Assembly: GCA_950295325.1 (NCBI GenBank)
Contig: OX485806.1
Coordinates: 58,089,169 to 58,153,168 of the forward strand
DNA length: 64,000 nucleotides
Reading direction: 5' to 3'
Source: Polytrichum commune
Lineage: Eukaryota > Streptophyta > Polytrichopsida > Polytrichales > Polytrichaceae
Part shown: positions 25,249-35,252 of the stretch, piece by piece
How positions within the stretch are numbered: the first letter of the stretch is position 1
How the letters are laid out: the number at the start of each line of letters is the position of its first letter
Made by a program: the position numbers and the translations under genes
The notes under the pieces: generated by a model
What the model was told of the DNA's origin: nothing
Databases searched by the model: none
Seen by the model: the letters and a program-made list of their open reading frames with translations, nothing else

Positions 25249-26800
25249 GTACTAGGCAATGTACAAAGCAAGGAGGATTATTTTAACACCAAACCTACTT
25301 GTCCTTTGATTGTGCAGCACTCAAAAGACAAAACCCGGCACTACAAGGGTTCTCCGGAGGACCATCCCTGTTTGGACTTAATTCTTGCAGATATACCAGA
25401 AGGTCTTCCTGTTCCTGGCATATCAAACCCACCCTTGTACATTCCCGCTTGGAATCAAGAATCCAAAGAGTGGTTACAACCACTATTTGACTTTGCTGAC
25501 GAACATCTGCACGACGACGGGGCAATTATTTTGTTTCACCCTTTTCGCATGAATACGAAGTCCAATATTCTTGGATATTGCAAATCGTATGGTTTTGCAA
25601 TTTGGAAAGAGTGGTGGGGAATGAACCGCCTTCATCTTACATCCCCAATAAATCCAGCATCAACTATAAGATAAAGCTTAATTCTTCTTTTTGATCACCG
25701 CATTCAGTTTCAATTTCATCCTTCAGGTAGTTCTGAGTGTAGACCCACCTAACTATTATACTCGCGCAGTTGTGTTGTTTACTTTATAAAATAATATTGA
25801 TCTTTATGTCTGGTACATTGTAGACCATGAGGTTCGGTATTTCATTGGCGGTCAGGAGCGTGCGGGGGTCACCTGCATCGAAGTTTTCATTTCGCCATGT
25901 CCCTGAATTGGATCCTTATGGGGTGGATGTTGCACGGGATGATATTCTCCAGAACTTGGTCTCTCATGAGGACCAGCTAACTAATGGATCCACACCATGG
26001 CGAGGGCCTCATGAAAAGTCCGTGCTTCTAATGCAAATGCTAATTGAAGCATGTAGCTCCCCAGGGAATATTATTCTAGACTGCACGGCAACGACCGGTA
26101 TGTCTTTGTAATCTTCCATTTCAGTTGGTTAATCGTTAATATTGTTTTGTTCTACAAAATTCATAGTGGTTTTTGTACTAAGTTTTTCCAACTTCTTTAT
26201 TTGCAGGATCTTCCATTCATGCATGCCGCAATATGCACCGTCACATTGCGGCATTGGAGGCTGATGTATATATTTTTGAGGCCTTACTTGCTCAATTGAT
26301 TATCTCTAGAGCAACCTCTGAAATCACTCTTGAAGACCGTGTCACCAGTGTAGAGGATCCTGAGGGTGAAGATATCCCCGTTGAGAGGATTGTGAAGAGA
26401 TCTCGGTTTACTAAGTGAGTATGGTCCACAAATTCTCTTACCGGTGTTATGTTTTTTGCTGTCATTTCTTCTAAAGTTGAGTTATGAACATGGTACCATT
26501 GGCATTTGCAGATGCAATAAATTGAGCTATCCTATTCACCGGCCTTTTTTTTGTGACCCTAAATTCTATCCCAGCCCTCCAAAGTCTTGGCAACTTCCTA
26601 CATATGCAAATGATATTGCTAATCAACTAGCTGGAGGTTCTTATCAGACTTTTACATCTAAATATCATCCGGGAAGAGTTTTAGAGTTTTTGGATATAGA
26701 AGCTTTAGAATCTGATGGTCAGGCCTCCTCTGATGCTGATATTAGTGATTCTAGAATGTCTTCATCATCACGTGATCACAGTGATTCGGATCTGATGTAA

Positions 26801-28192
26801 TAGCTTCATGTGAATGTTTGTGTACTATCTAATATACCGCTTTTTCTTCTGTTGGCTTTTCAGTTTGTGCACTCATTCCGCATGAAATTCATTGTATTTG
26901 TATTACTTTTGGAGTTTATGGGATTGCACATGTTAAGGTAGAATTTAGCACTGTGTCTTAAGCTGTCAAAAATTGATTAGTTGGTTACAAATTGTCAAAA
27001 CGGCAAAAAATACCAGTTTACTAGTTGATGTCAAATTTGCCCTTGATGCAATAAATTGTTAGAACGTCCACTAGTTGGTTTTTTGTATTTTACTACTGAA
27101 TGGTCTATTCAGTAGTAGTAAGTGTTTGGGGTTAGTAACTTAAGTAATCAGAAAAAGACTTGTAGGTCCAAAGTTATTAAAATGGCATTGGGAGTCTTTT
27201 ACTAGTTGATTGTTTTTTATGACCCCAGTGTGCCAGCTGGTCATGAACTGGACAGAGGGCAAGAACGCGTCAGGACAGCTAGTTGCAGTGTTTTGACATG
27301 ATGGCAACCTACCACGTTGATCCACCTAATGATAGTTGTTTTGAAGTATATAAAGATGGTCCTAGAGCCTTTTGGCTCTCTTAGTACACATATGCGGAGA
27401 GGACTTAGACCCTTAGAAAAGATATGTATGTTTGTGAGTTTTTAGATCTGGACGTGTGGCAATCTGGAAGTGTATTGCAGTCCGAACAGAACCATAGTCC
27501 ATTGGACAACTTGTGATGTAGTTCTAAGGAATACATTCGAAAGTAGAAAGGGTGGGTATGCACGGACGTGACGCTTATGGAAGGACATCCAGAGCAAGTA
27601 GTTAGAATGACTTAAAAGATGCACCATAAGTGGGTAGAAGGTTAGAGAGGTCAGATCCGGACTCGGTTTGCGAAAATCACCTCCAGAAGTGGCCGGATCT
27701 GACTAAAAACGTGAGCTGGTCGAAAATATGAAAGTGGTCAGAATGGCCCGAAAACTATACTGTATGTTGGTAGGAGGTTAGAGATGGCAGATCCAAGCTT
27801 ATATTGTGGAAACGACCTCCGTAAGTTGGCTGATTGGGCCAAAAACGTGAGCTGGTAAGTAGTGTCTAGGGCATGTTTCAAGCCTTAAACGGAATTTGTA
27901 GGGGATTGTACGTCAAAGGAGAGGTCCAGGGATGAGGAACTAGCTTGGGAGGTGTTTGTGCAAGGCTTGGACGTGACTAGCGGCGAACTAGTTAATTGAG
28001 CAAGGAAGGAGTGCGAAAATCCATTAACAGCATATATAATTTAAGTTAACTTTTTACTTCGTATTTTCTGATATTGTTTAAAATAATTTCGAACACCACT
28101 TGGTTACTTATTAACGTTTGAGTTTACGATTAATTTGATTGTTCATCACTTAATTCCATAATCGGCCTATTAGTACATAATTTTCCCATTTG
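26801..28192. other. Intergenic, no gene seen
   Basis: Downstream of methylase copy 2. The only structure noticed is a 10-bp-stem hairpin at 27091-27117 (TACTACTGAA / TTCAGTAGTA). Short open frames here have no recognisable features. Confidence 0.6.
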
Positions 28193-28642
28193 GCTAGTGT
28201 GGGAGTCCAAATTCGACGGAAATACGGAAATACGGAAATACGGAAATACGGAAATACGGATTCAATTTCCGTATTTTACCTTGCTTATCTGAGGATAATA
28301 GGGTCTATTAGGACAAAATTAATGGTACTAGGAAATAGAGTAGTCTAACCCCGCCTTGTGCGGTAAAACGACTCTAAATAAGTACTATGACCGGTCCGTC
28401 AAATAGGATGGGCGGACCATGTAATCATGGTCCAAACCCTTGGTCCGGACCAAGTGACGGACGCGCCAAGATTACCCAACGGCCCGGAAGTGGCGGTTAC
28501 AACGGGCCTTATGGCGGTTGGGGGAAAAGAGAGCCGTTGGTGAAAATGTTAGTAAAACCGTTGGTGGGAACCGCCGGAAAACGGTTGGTAACCGTTTTCC
28601 GTTAAACCGAACAGTAACAGGGGAAGGAAGAGGGAGGAAGGA

Positions 28643-28649
28643 TATTTAA
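28643..28649 (+). promoter_or_regulatory. TATA-like box for the gag-like ORFs
   Basis: TATTTAA in a GC-rich surrounding, about 230 bp before the ORF1 ATG, followed by a C/T-rich stretch typical of a plant initiator. Position and sequence only; no transcript evidence. Confidence 0.4.
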
Positions 28650-28880
28650 GGGTCCCTTCCTTCTCCCTCCCACTTTTTTCTGGAAAAAGACAACCTGTTG
28701 AGAGAACGAGTGGTGAGGTGTTCCTTCTTTCGAGCCGCCAGCAGTTGGATTGCTGGGACTCAGCACTTTTCAGTCACCGGCAGTGGGCTTGCCGGGACTT
28801 TGTGGCACTTAGACGGAAGAGAAGGACTCCGGAAGAGAGAGAGAGAGGTTGCAAGCCAGAAAGGGTGAGAGGAGAGGAAA

Positions 28881-30170
28881 ATGCCGGAAGCACGGGAAGA
28901 GGATCAGCGGGAACCCATCCTGATTCCGCTGAAAGCCCTCACCCCTGCAATTCCGAGGGAGGATAGAGAGCTGCAGGAGCTCGCGGAGGATCTCAGGGTC
29001 ATGGGTTGTGCGGGATTTCTCTCCAAACCCTGGAATCTCAGAGCGGAAGATACCCTCCGCGAGTTTAAATTCGAGAGGGGAAATCAGTGGCTAGGCACAA
29101 AGAAGAGGGATCCGGAACATTGGACTCCGGATACGTGGAACAGGGTCTACGGGTTTCCCAGGGGAATCACGGAGGGGTGGGCCGGCCGCCGCGACGGCCT
29201 GTTCGCCGGGAAGTTCAGAGGGGACGCGGATCCAAAGGACGGGTTTCACCCAGGGAACTGCCGGAATATTAGGGAGCGGAGAGTGCTAGAGTTTCTCCTG
29301 CCCATTCTCAATCCGGACAAGCCGAAGCGGATTAGCCTCACCATGGCTAACACGCTGTTTGGTGCAATGTTCGGAGTCCGGCCGGTGAATTGGGGCCTGA
29401 TCATCCAGGAGATAGTCGGACGGGCCCTCTCCCATATTGGCCGGAAACCCTCCTTCCTCTCCCCCTTCATTTTGCACCTCTACCAGCATTTCGACTGCAT
29501 CACGGCAGAGGAGGAGGACCTGCTCACAATAGCGGCGGATGAGGTCACCTACAAGCTGCTCCCGGAAGCCGGAGACGTCGAGACGGAGACCTCCAGCGAC
29601 CCTATTCTTCCGGAAGCACCTCCCTCGTCACCCGGAAGCCCGCCACCAACCGTCTCGAGGCCACTCTCTCCCCCTCCCCCGCACCAACATCCGGAAGCCG
29701 GACCCAGCCGGGAGACCCCATGGCGAAATGTGGACCTATCCGCTTGGGACTTCCCGGAGAATCCATTCAAGCGGTTCCAGGAGGGGATGGAGGACCTCAA
29801 GACCCAGTACTACCGACTGGAGCACATCGTCAAGGGGGCGAACCATGCTCTGGACGACTGCGGACCCGGAAACATTCTCCGGGAATTGGCAAAGAGGGCG
29901 GACCGGAAGGAGCTGGAGCAGGCCAAGACGGAGAACGCCCACCTCACCGCACAGGTAGCGGCTATGACCCAGGAGCTGAGTCAGAAGAGTGAGGAGATCC
30001 GGAAGTACCATGCGGAGCAGGCAGTGCTCTTCAGCCGGATCCGGGAGCTGGTGGGTCATCCGGCGGAGATCGTGAACAAGGCACATCTCTACGACCGGAT
30101 GATGGAGTCCGGAGAACCGGCTTCCGCCAGGCAGACCCTCCCCATCCTCGTGAAGTATCACAGACGATGA
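28881..30170 (+). CDS. Gag-like ORF1, 429 residues
   Basis: An intact frame from ATG 28881. Residues ~45-230 form a globular domain (HWTPDTWNRVYGFPRG, RRVLEFLLPILNPDK, ISLTMANTLFGAMFGV, PFILHLYQHFDC) that resembles the capsid-like 'plant mobile/transposon protein' domain found in gag ORFs of plant retroelements. That match is from general recollection. A Pro/Ser-rich linker follows (~235-290), then a long coiled coil (~310-400) rich in Glu, Lys and Gln. There is no CCHC knuckle and no protease. It overlaps ORF2 by the four bases ATGA. An undamaged frame in such a decayed region suggests a young element. Role in particle assembly is inference. Confidence 0.7.
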   Translation: MPEAREEDQREPILIPLKALTPAIPREDRELQELAEDLRVMGCAGFLSKPWNLRAEDTLREFKFERGNQWLGTKKRDPEHWTPDTWNRVYGFPRGITEGWAGRRDGLFAGKFRGDADPKDGFHPGNCRNIRERRVLEFLLPILNPDKPKRISLTMANTLFGAMFGVRPVNWGLIIQEIVGRALSHIGRKPSFLSPFILHLYQHFDCITAEEEDLLTIAADEVTYKLLPEAGDVETETSSDPILPEAPPSSPGSPPPTVSRPLSPPPPHQHPEAGPSRETPWRNVDLSAWDFPENPFKRFQEGMEDLKTQYYRLEHIVKGANHALDDCGPGNILRELAKRADRKELEQAKTENAHLTAQVAAMTQELSQKSEEIRKYHAEQAVLFSRIRELVGHPAEIVNKAHLYDRMMESGEPASARQTLPILVKYHRR

Positions 30171-30952
30171 AGGATCTCCTGGCGGAAATCCAGAGGGTGG
30201 TCCCGCCAAGCGGAACACCGCGGAGGGTGCTCTATCCGGGTCCGCCAGGGTCACCAACCGGAACCCTCTACGAGGTGGTTGGTGAAGTAGCCCTGGTTCA
30301 GAATCCGCCGGCCTCTGCAGGACCCAGCCAGCAAGGAGGCGGCTCTCGGCCTGGTAATTCCGGAGGGGCTCCGGAAAGGGTCCGTTCTCCCCAGGTGAGG
30401 CGGAAGAGCACCGGGTCGGTCCGATCCGGAAGGGGCCAGTCCCCTGTTCCGCGGAACTCGAATAGGTCCCGGACTCCGGATAGGGCTCGGACGCCGATCC
30501 GGCACCAGACTTCCGATCGGGAGGCCACTCCGAGTAGGGGCAAGGCTCCTATGACCCACGCCTCGCCATCGTCTCCACGGGATTGGCAAGTGGTGAGTCC
30601 ATTTCCTCCGCCACACTCGAGAGCGGCCTCCAACAGGGATCCGCGGACGGCTTCACTCTCGGGTGGACGGAATCCGGAGCAGGGCACCGGAAGCGATCCT
30701 TCTCCAGTCCGAAGCATCCGGATGGGGACAGCTTCCGGAACCCCAGGGACAGTCTCCGGGACACCAGGGACCGCTACCCCACGGACCGAGAGGGCAGCGG
30801 ATTCGGAGGACGAGGTTGCTCCGTCTCCGAACATGAGGAGGATGCTCACGCGGCTGCAGAAGGCGTCGCCGGCCGGGGGCTCATCCGCCGTCAGCGGATT
30901 AGGGAGTCACTCAAAGGAGGGATTGGCTCCAAAGAAGCACCGGTCTTCTTAA
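30167..30952 (+). CDS. ORF2, 261-residue basic disordered protein
   Basis: Its ATG at 30167 overlaps the ORF1 stop as ATGA, so translation could depend on reinitiation or frameshifting. The sequence is rich in Ser, Pro, Arg and Gly, with SR- and TP-type dipeptides (NRSRTPDRARTPIR), no hydrophobic core, an acidic patch (AADSEDEVAP) and a basic end (APKKHRSS). Such composition fits the nucleic-acid-binding tail of a gag protein in a separate frame. No enzyme motif is visible. An antisense frame at 30298-30849 is a composition shadow. Confidence 0.6.
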   Translation: MKDLLAEIQRVVPPSGTPRRVLYPGPPGSPTGTLYEVVGEVALVQNPPASAGPSQQGGGSRPGNSGGAPERVRSPQVRRKSTGSVRSGRGQSPVPRNSNRSRTPDRARTPIRHQTSDREATPSRGKAPMTHASPSSPRDWQVVSPFPPPHSRAASNRDPRTASLSGGRNPEQGTGSDPSPVRSIRMGTASGTPGTVSGTPGTATPRTERAADSEDEVAPSPNMRRMLTRLQKASPAGGSSAVSGLGSHSKEGLAPKKHRSS

Positions 30953-31234
30953 TTAGGGGAGTGGCTAGATTGGTTAGGCAGAAGGGAGGTAGGTAGGTAG
31001 GACTTAGGAGTTTTTGAAGACGATTAATAAAATTTTCCTTTGGTAGTGTCAGCGGAAAACCCGGATCTGGATCCGAGAAATCCGGGAGACCGGGGGTAGT
31101 TAGGGTTTTCTTGAGCGGCGGCCGCTTGGGCCGCCGCCCTCAGTTTAGGGATTTTTGAGCCTCTACTTAAGGCTGAATAAGGAGCTTGAGGGGGGTTCCT
31201 TCTCCATTGTTGTATTGTGGTTACTCCTACCCTG

Positions 31235-31240
31235 AATAAA
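31235..31240 (+). terminator. Polyadenylation signal AATAAA
   Basis: AATAAA about 280 bp after ORF2, with a second at 31026-31031. Either could end the gag-like transcript. Confidence 0.4.
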
Positions 31241-31369
31241 TGGCTTTGCTTCTCACCCCTTGACTTCTCTTGATTGATGTGTGTGTGAATGACCCGGAGA
31301 TCGTTAGTGGAAGAGAAAGGGAGGGCATGAGGGATAGGAGTTCCGGATAGGACATGAGAGAGGAGACCC

Positions 31370-31870
31370 GGATCAGATCCGGTTACCGCCTTGTAGATCC
31401 TCTCTGAGTGTAGTGGGAGGGAAACCTCACTAATCCGGTAGGTTGGGTAACGTCTAGGTGGGATAGCCGCTGGAAAGATTGGGTGAGATCCGGAAGGAAT
31501 CCGGACTTACGCCAATCTGATCTTTTGAAGAGGTCCCACCGTCCTTAGACGGACCTGCCCGGATTAGTGGTACGGATCGCCTAGTTATCTCAGATTGAGT
31601 AGAATCCAAGGTAAAGGTAGCCGGACAGATCCGTCGGACGGAGAATGAGAGGTCCGGATCAGTAAGGATTCCGATAGGAGGCCACCTCCGGAGTGCAGTA
31701 GGAAGAGATCCTCATTGTTCCGAATGCCTGGGTAACGTCCATGTGAGATAGCCGTCGTTAGGACTGGGCAAGATCCGGAAGGTGCCGGACTTACGCCATC
31801 CGACCTTCTGAAGAGGTCTCACAGTCTTTGGACGGGGTAATCCGGAAAGTGGTACGGGTCACCTACTCAT
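31370..31870 (+). repeat. Two tandem ~250-bp units in the element's 3' part
   Basis: Both units share, in order, GGGTAACGTC, GATAGCCG, an AGATCCGGAAGG block, GGACTTACGCCA, TGAAGAGGTC and GTGGTACGG. About 80% alike by eye and non-coding. Confidence 0.7.
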
Positions 31871-32344
31871 CCCGTCGAGTTAGATCTCCGGTTGGAATCC
31901 GGACTCCTCTGGCCACTATGGTCCCAAGAAACAATCCAGATCTCTCTGCGTGACCTGCCAGGACGGACCTGATCAATCCGGATTGGTTGTGAGGGAGTTC
32001 CCGGATTCTAACCTTATCAAGGACGTCTTCACCGGAAGAAACCAATTATTCTAGAGCGTAGACGTAAAGGGGTGGGTAAGTATTATAAAGAGGACCTAGA
32101 AATAACATCCGGAGAGGTACCCTCCGAAAAAAAAGGCTAAGAATGTCCCCAAAGACCAAATATCCGGAAATTAGGATTTCCGGAAATTTGGCTAAGGAAG
32201 AAGAAATAAGCAGGTACGGAGAGTTTTAGACCTCCTACACTTCACAGAATCCCTGGACGATACTAGGGTCATCCGGACAACCCGGATTAGGCACTTAAAA
32301 CCGCCAATCCGGACATTTTGGTGTTCGCGTGTCCCCACAGCTAG

Positions 32345-33160
32345 CAACTGAGAACCAACAAGATTTTTATTTCATGTTTCAAAATTGAAGTTGAGATGCA
32401 AAGGTTATAATAAGTCAAAGTGAAGAATTTAATTTTTCTAAATGATGACTCGAGCCCTCCTAGTTGTGTTGACTGTTGAACCAAGAAGGTTTGTGCTTAA
32501 AATATGGACATCATCCTAGGTTTTATGTTCAACACAATTGCAAAGAGATTCCATGTGATGACTTGACAAACACAATTTTCATTGTTTGACTTCTTATAAA
32601 CCTTACATATCAAATTTACTTCTAAAATTTGAAATAAACATTTTTTGTGAATGGTTATATCTAATTGGATGAGACAATATACGTGGACCTTCTAAGATTT
32701 CTTTTCTTAAATAACCACCTATATTTGAGTAGTATATAGTAAGGTGTTGTTGTTAGAGTAACATGTTGTAAACACTTCCAACATTTTAAGTTTCTTTAAC
32801 ACCTTCTTTAAGTTTCTTTCAACATTTTTAGTTTATGCTTATATATATATACACACACATACAGACGGATGGGTCTTCATGGGCATTACATGTGAGGCCT
32901 GGAGCATTGGGGTTTGGAGATTCCCTCACCACAATAAATGGAATCTTACTTGCTAAATTGCTAGAGGTTGTCGTGAAATTGTCGTGGTCAGGTAATATCC
33001 TGTACCTCCAAGAAGGTGCAAGCACATACAATATAGGTTCTTCCACCACGGATATAGGTTCTTTTTGTCAATAAATTTGGGAAATATACTTGAAATATGT
33101 GCAAAATCCACGGTCATAAGGGTCCTAACTTTCGAACAATAGAGTTTTAAATTAACATTT
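32345..33160. other. AT-rich spacer, no gene seen
   Basis: Contains a (TA)n(CA)n microsatellite near 32840-32862. No supported coding sequence. Confidence 0.6.
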
Positions 33161-33164
33161 TCTG

Positions 33165-33830
33165 CTCGCGAGATCTGCTCACCGCTCACATCGTAGCATT
33201 CCTGCTTCCTCACCCTGATGGGCCAACCCCAACTTGTTACAAAATAAGATACATCCCCACATAAAACACACACATTACATTTGTGTGCGTCCCACCTTGC
33301 ATGTACGCAAATTTCGCGAAGATTATGACCCACCAAAAATTAGAATTGGCCTAGCCTTCTAACATCTCGAAACCGAGAGCATCATCCAAAACACAAACAT
33401 TCAACCTACAAATCAAAGTTAAGAATCTAGCCTACCCTCTACCCTCTCGGAACCAAAAGACTTATCCCAAACACAAACATATGAAACGAACTTAAGGATC
33501 TGGCCTACCCATCTACCTTCTCAGAACCGCGACCATCAACAAAAACACACACATTCACCCTATCAAACAAAGTTGAGAATCTGGCCTAGCCATCTACCCT
33601 CTCAAAACCAAGAGTGAACCAAAACACACATATTCAACCTATGAAACAAACTTAAGAATCAGGCCTACGCATCAACCCTCTTGGAACCAAGAGCCTCAAC
33701 CAAAACACAAACATTCCTCCCATGAATCAAACTTAAGAATCAAACGTACCCTTCTACCTTCTTGGAACCGAGACCATGAACCAAAACACACACATTCACC
33801 CTAAAACCCTAAACCCTAAACCCTCCTACC
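33165..33830 (-). repeat. Inverted, diverged copy of array 2 plus F-box-unit 5' flank
   Basis: 33345-33800 contains ~6 degenerate reverse-strand units of array 2 (ACCCTCTCGGAACC, CTGGCCTA). 33205-33250 matches the 5' flank of the F-box-like gene (9990-10035) on the minus strand. 33165-33200 holds CTGCTCACCGCTCAC, the same terminal block as near 12560. So array plus gene start is repeated here, inverted and truncated. Confidence 0.65.
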
Positions 33831-34799
33831 CCGGACCTTATAATTCATAGTGCGGCATTGTGTTTACCTTGGGGTGCGACCCCCACAATGCATCTTCAAA
33901 TTTGGCATAGTCCCAAAGGTGTCGTTCCTAGGTGGTCCGTTAGCCACTTTGGATCTCTCTTCCAAGGATCTAACCTACATTAGATCCACCTACTTTGGGA
34001 CTCACTTGGGTTGCCCTTCCTTTGGGGCCTCCCCCATTAGGATTCACTAGCCTAACATGACACATCTAGGCGAGACCTCAACGCTTCCACTAAGTTGTCT
34101 CGATTGCAACTCCGAGATGGTTTTCTATTGTTAAGCCACGCCTCGATCGCACGGGGGTGATGCCAAGTCCCGCCCGACTCGGTTCCCACTTTGCTCTTTC
34201 GAGACATGGGTTCATGACTCCCATGCGCCAACTCACGTTCGCTCGCGGGTAGCACTTTTATGAGCACGCGCCATCACCTTGCCCTCGCCCGGACAAGCCC
34301 ATGGCTAAGAGGTTTCTTGGTTTTCTCCAAGGCCCCTCCAAGCCATCGCCCCCAATTACTCGACTAACCCAACCTAGTTTGGCATGTCTAATCCCCCTCT
34401 TTTACTAACCAAGCACAAGTACAAGACTAGGACCTTATCTCATACTTTTCTCTTTGCACCACTAAAGTTGGATTTTATTCCCTCAAGCCAAAGAACAAGT
34501 ACATGTTGTGGAGCAATTAGCCTCGAAGTGAAGTGTGCTACTAATGTCTCTCCCCCACTAAAGGAGATTGATGTTCTCATCAATGCCTATGCTTCATTTT
34601 ATTGGAATGTTTAGCCTTAGTTTCTTGAAAGTGCTTTACCAATTCCTTGCCGTTCATCATGTCTCTTGTCGCTACCCAAGCGACTTCTTTCTTATGGTAT
34701 CCTCACCATTTCACCAAGTACTCCTTTGTAAAAAAAATTTCTTTTCATTTGGGCTTCCTACACTTGAGGATGCCCTCCTACCTCATGTTCCAAATGACC
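33831..34799. other. Retroelement-derived spacer
   Basis: About 35 bp near 33823 matches the family A LTR. The remainder probably belongs to the 3' part of the gypsy element ending at 34800, but I cannot assign domains. Confidence 0.4.
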
Positions 34800-35252
34800 T
34801 CCACAAGGTCGGGAGGTGGCCTAATCACTTGCTTGTGATCGGGCCACAAGGTGTCCTCCTTAAATGGCTTTAGGAATGAGACATGAAATGTCGGATGCAT
34901 TCTGATCTTGAGCGGTAATTCCAATTTATAGATGTCCTTGAACACTTGTTCCACAATGGAAAACGAAGCTCCAATTTTGGGAATGAACTTTGGAGTGAGG
35001 CCTTCCGGCTAAGTGAAGTTGTTCACATTCAACAACACCTTTTGGCCCACCTCATTCTCCACTTTGCGTCTTCCGGCATTGACTTGCACTCCGTAACACC
35101 TTCGGGTTTTCTCCACCAACAACTTGGTCATCTCCAAGACTTGTTTACGATCCTTGGCCAAGTCCTCACCATCTTGGTTGAACTCTACTGTTGAATGTGC
35201 CACCTCGAGAGCTAGATTAGTAGGTTGGAGTGCATCCACTCCATAAGCCACC
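34800..35252 (-). pseudogene. Ty3/gypsy integrase C-terminus and chromodomain-side fragment
   Basis: Minus-strand reading gives AYGVDALQPTNLALEVAHS, GRRKVENEVGQKVLLNV, then after a frame change EGLTPKFIPKIG and HPTFHVSFLKPF. This is the canonical end of gypsy integrase leading to the chromodomain. It is cut at 35252 by a solo LTR. Frameshifts and stops mark it as dead. Confidence 0.8.

Larger units (their letters stand above)
20929..26800 (+). pseudogene. ParB-like/DNA-methyltransferase-like gene, copy 2, about ten exons
   Basis: Exons by splice signals and homology: 20929-21527, 21636-~21780, 21991-22182, ~22240-22489, ~22600-22880, 23000-23681, 23768-~25668 (interrupted), 25727-26097, 26207-26414, 26512-26800. 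Exon 1 contains FFVFDGNHRRQAW, a ParB-type core, then MHNINK/HTEDSHVKTNIVH. Exons 3-6 are a helical middle ending in a Lys/Glu-rich coiled coil. Exon 7 has LDLILADIPEG (motif IV position) and LHDDGAIILF. Exons 8-9 have GPHEKSVLLMQMLIEA, NIILDCTATTGSSIHAC and RHIAALEAD, the X/I motif block of beta-class amino-methyltransferases. Lesions: stop TAG 21691, frameshifts near 22260, 23383 and in a ten-C run at 23416, stop 23524, an element in exon 7, and a stop and frameshift in exon 8. I therefore call it a pseudogene of a roughly 1,100-residue protein. Splice sites are unproven. Confidence 0.75.
28198..32339 (+). mobile_element. 4.14-kb TG..CA element with gag-like ORFs and perfect TSD
   Basis: Starts TGTGGGAGTCC, ends GTGTCCCCACA, and is flanked by the 5-bp duplication GCTAG at 28193-28197 and 32340-32344. 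The ends form a 6-bp inverted repeat, TGTGGG/CCCACA, like LTR ends. I find no pair of internal LTRs, no primer site and no pol. Inside are a (CGGAAATA)5 run at ~28219-28260, a TATA-like TATTTAA at 28643-28649, two overlapping ORFs, AATAAA at 31026 and 31235, and two tandem ~250-bp units at 31370-31870. The motif CCGGA/TCCGG is strikingly frequent throughout. It may be a giant solo LTR carrying coding sequence, or a non-autonomous gag-only retroelement. Confidence 0.75.

Noticed and set aside
27091-27117. Hairpin as a small RNA gene
   Set aside because: A 10-bp stem is too short for a miRNA precursor, and it has no conserved surroundings in this window.
29736-30849. Long antisense frames opposite ORF1 and ORF2
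   Set aside because: GC-rich composition shadows; the sense frames have domain structure and correct starts.
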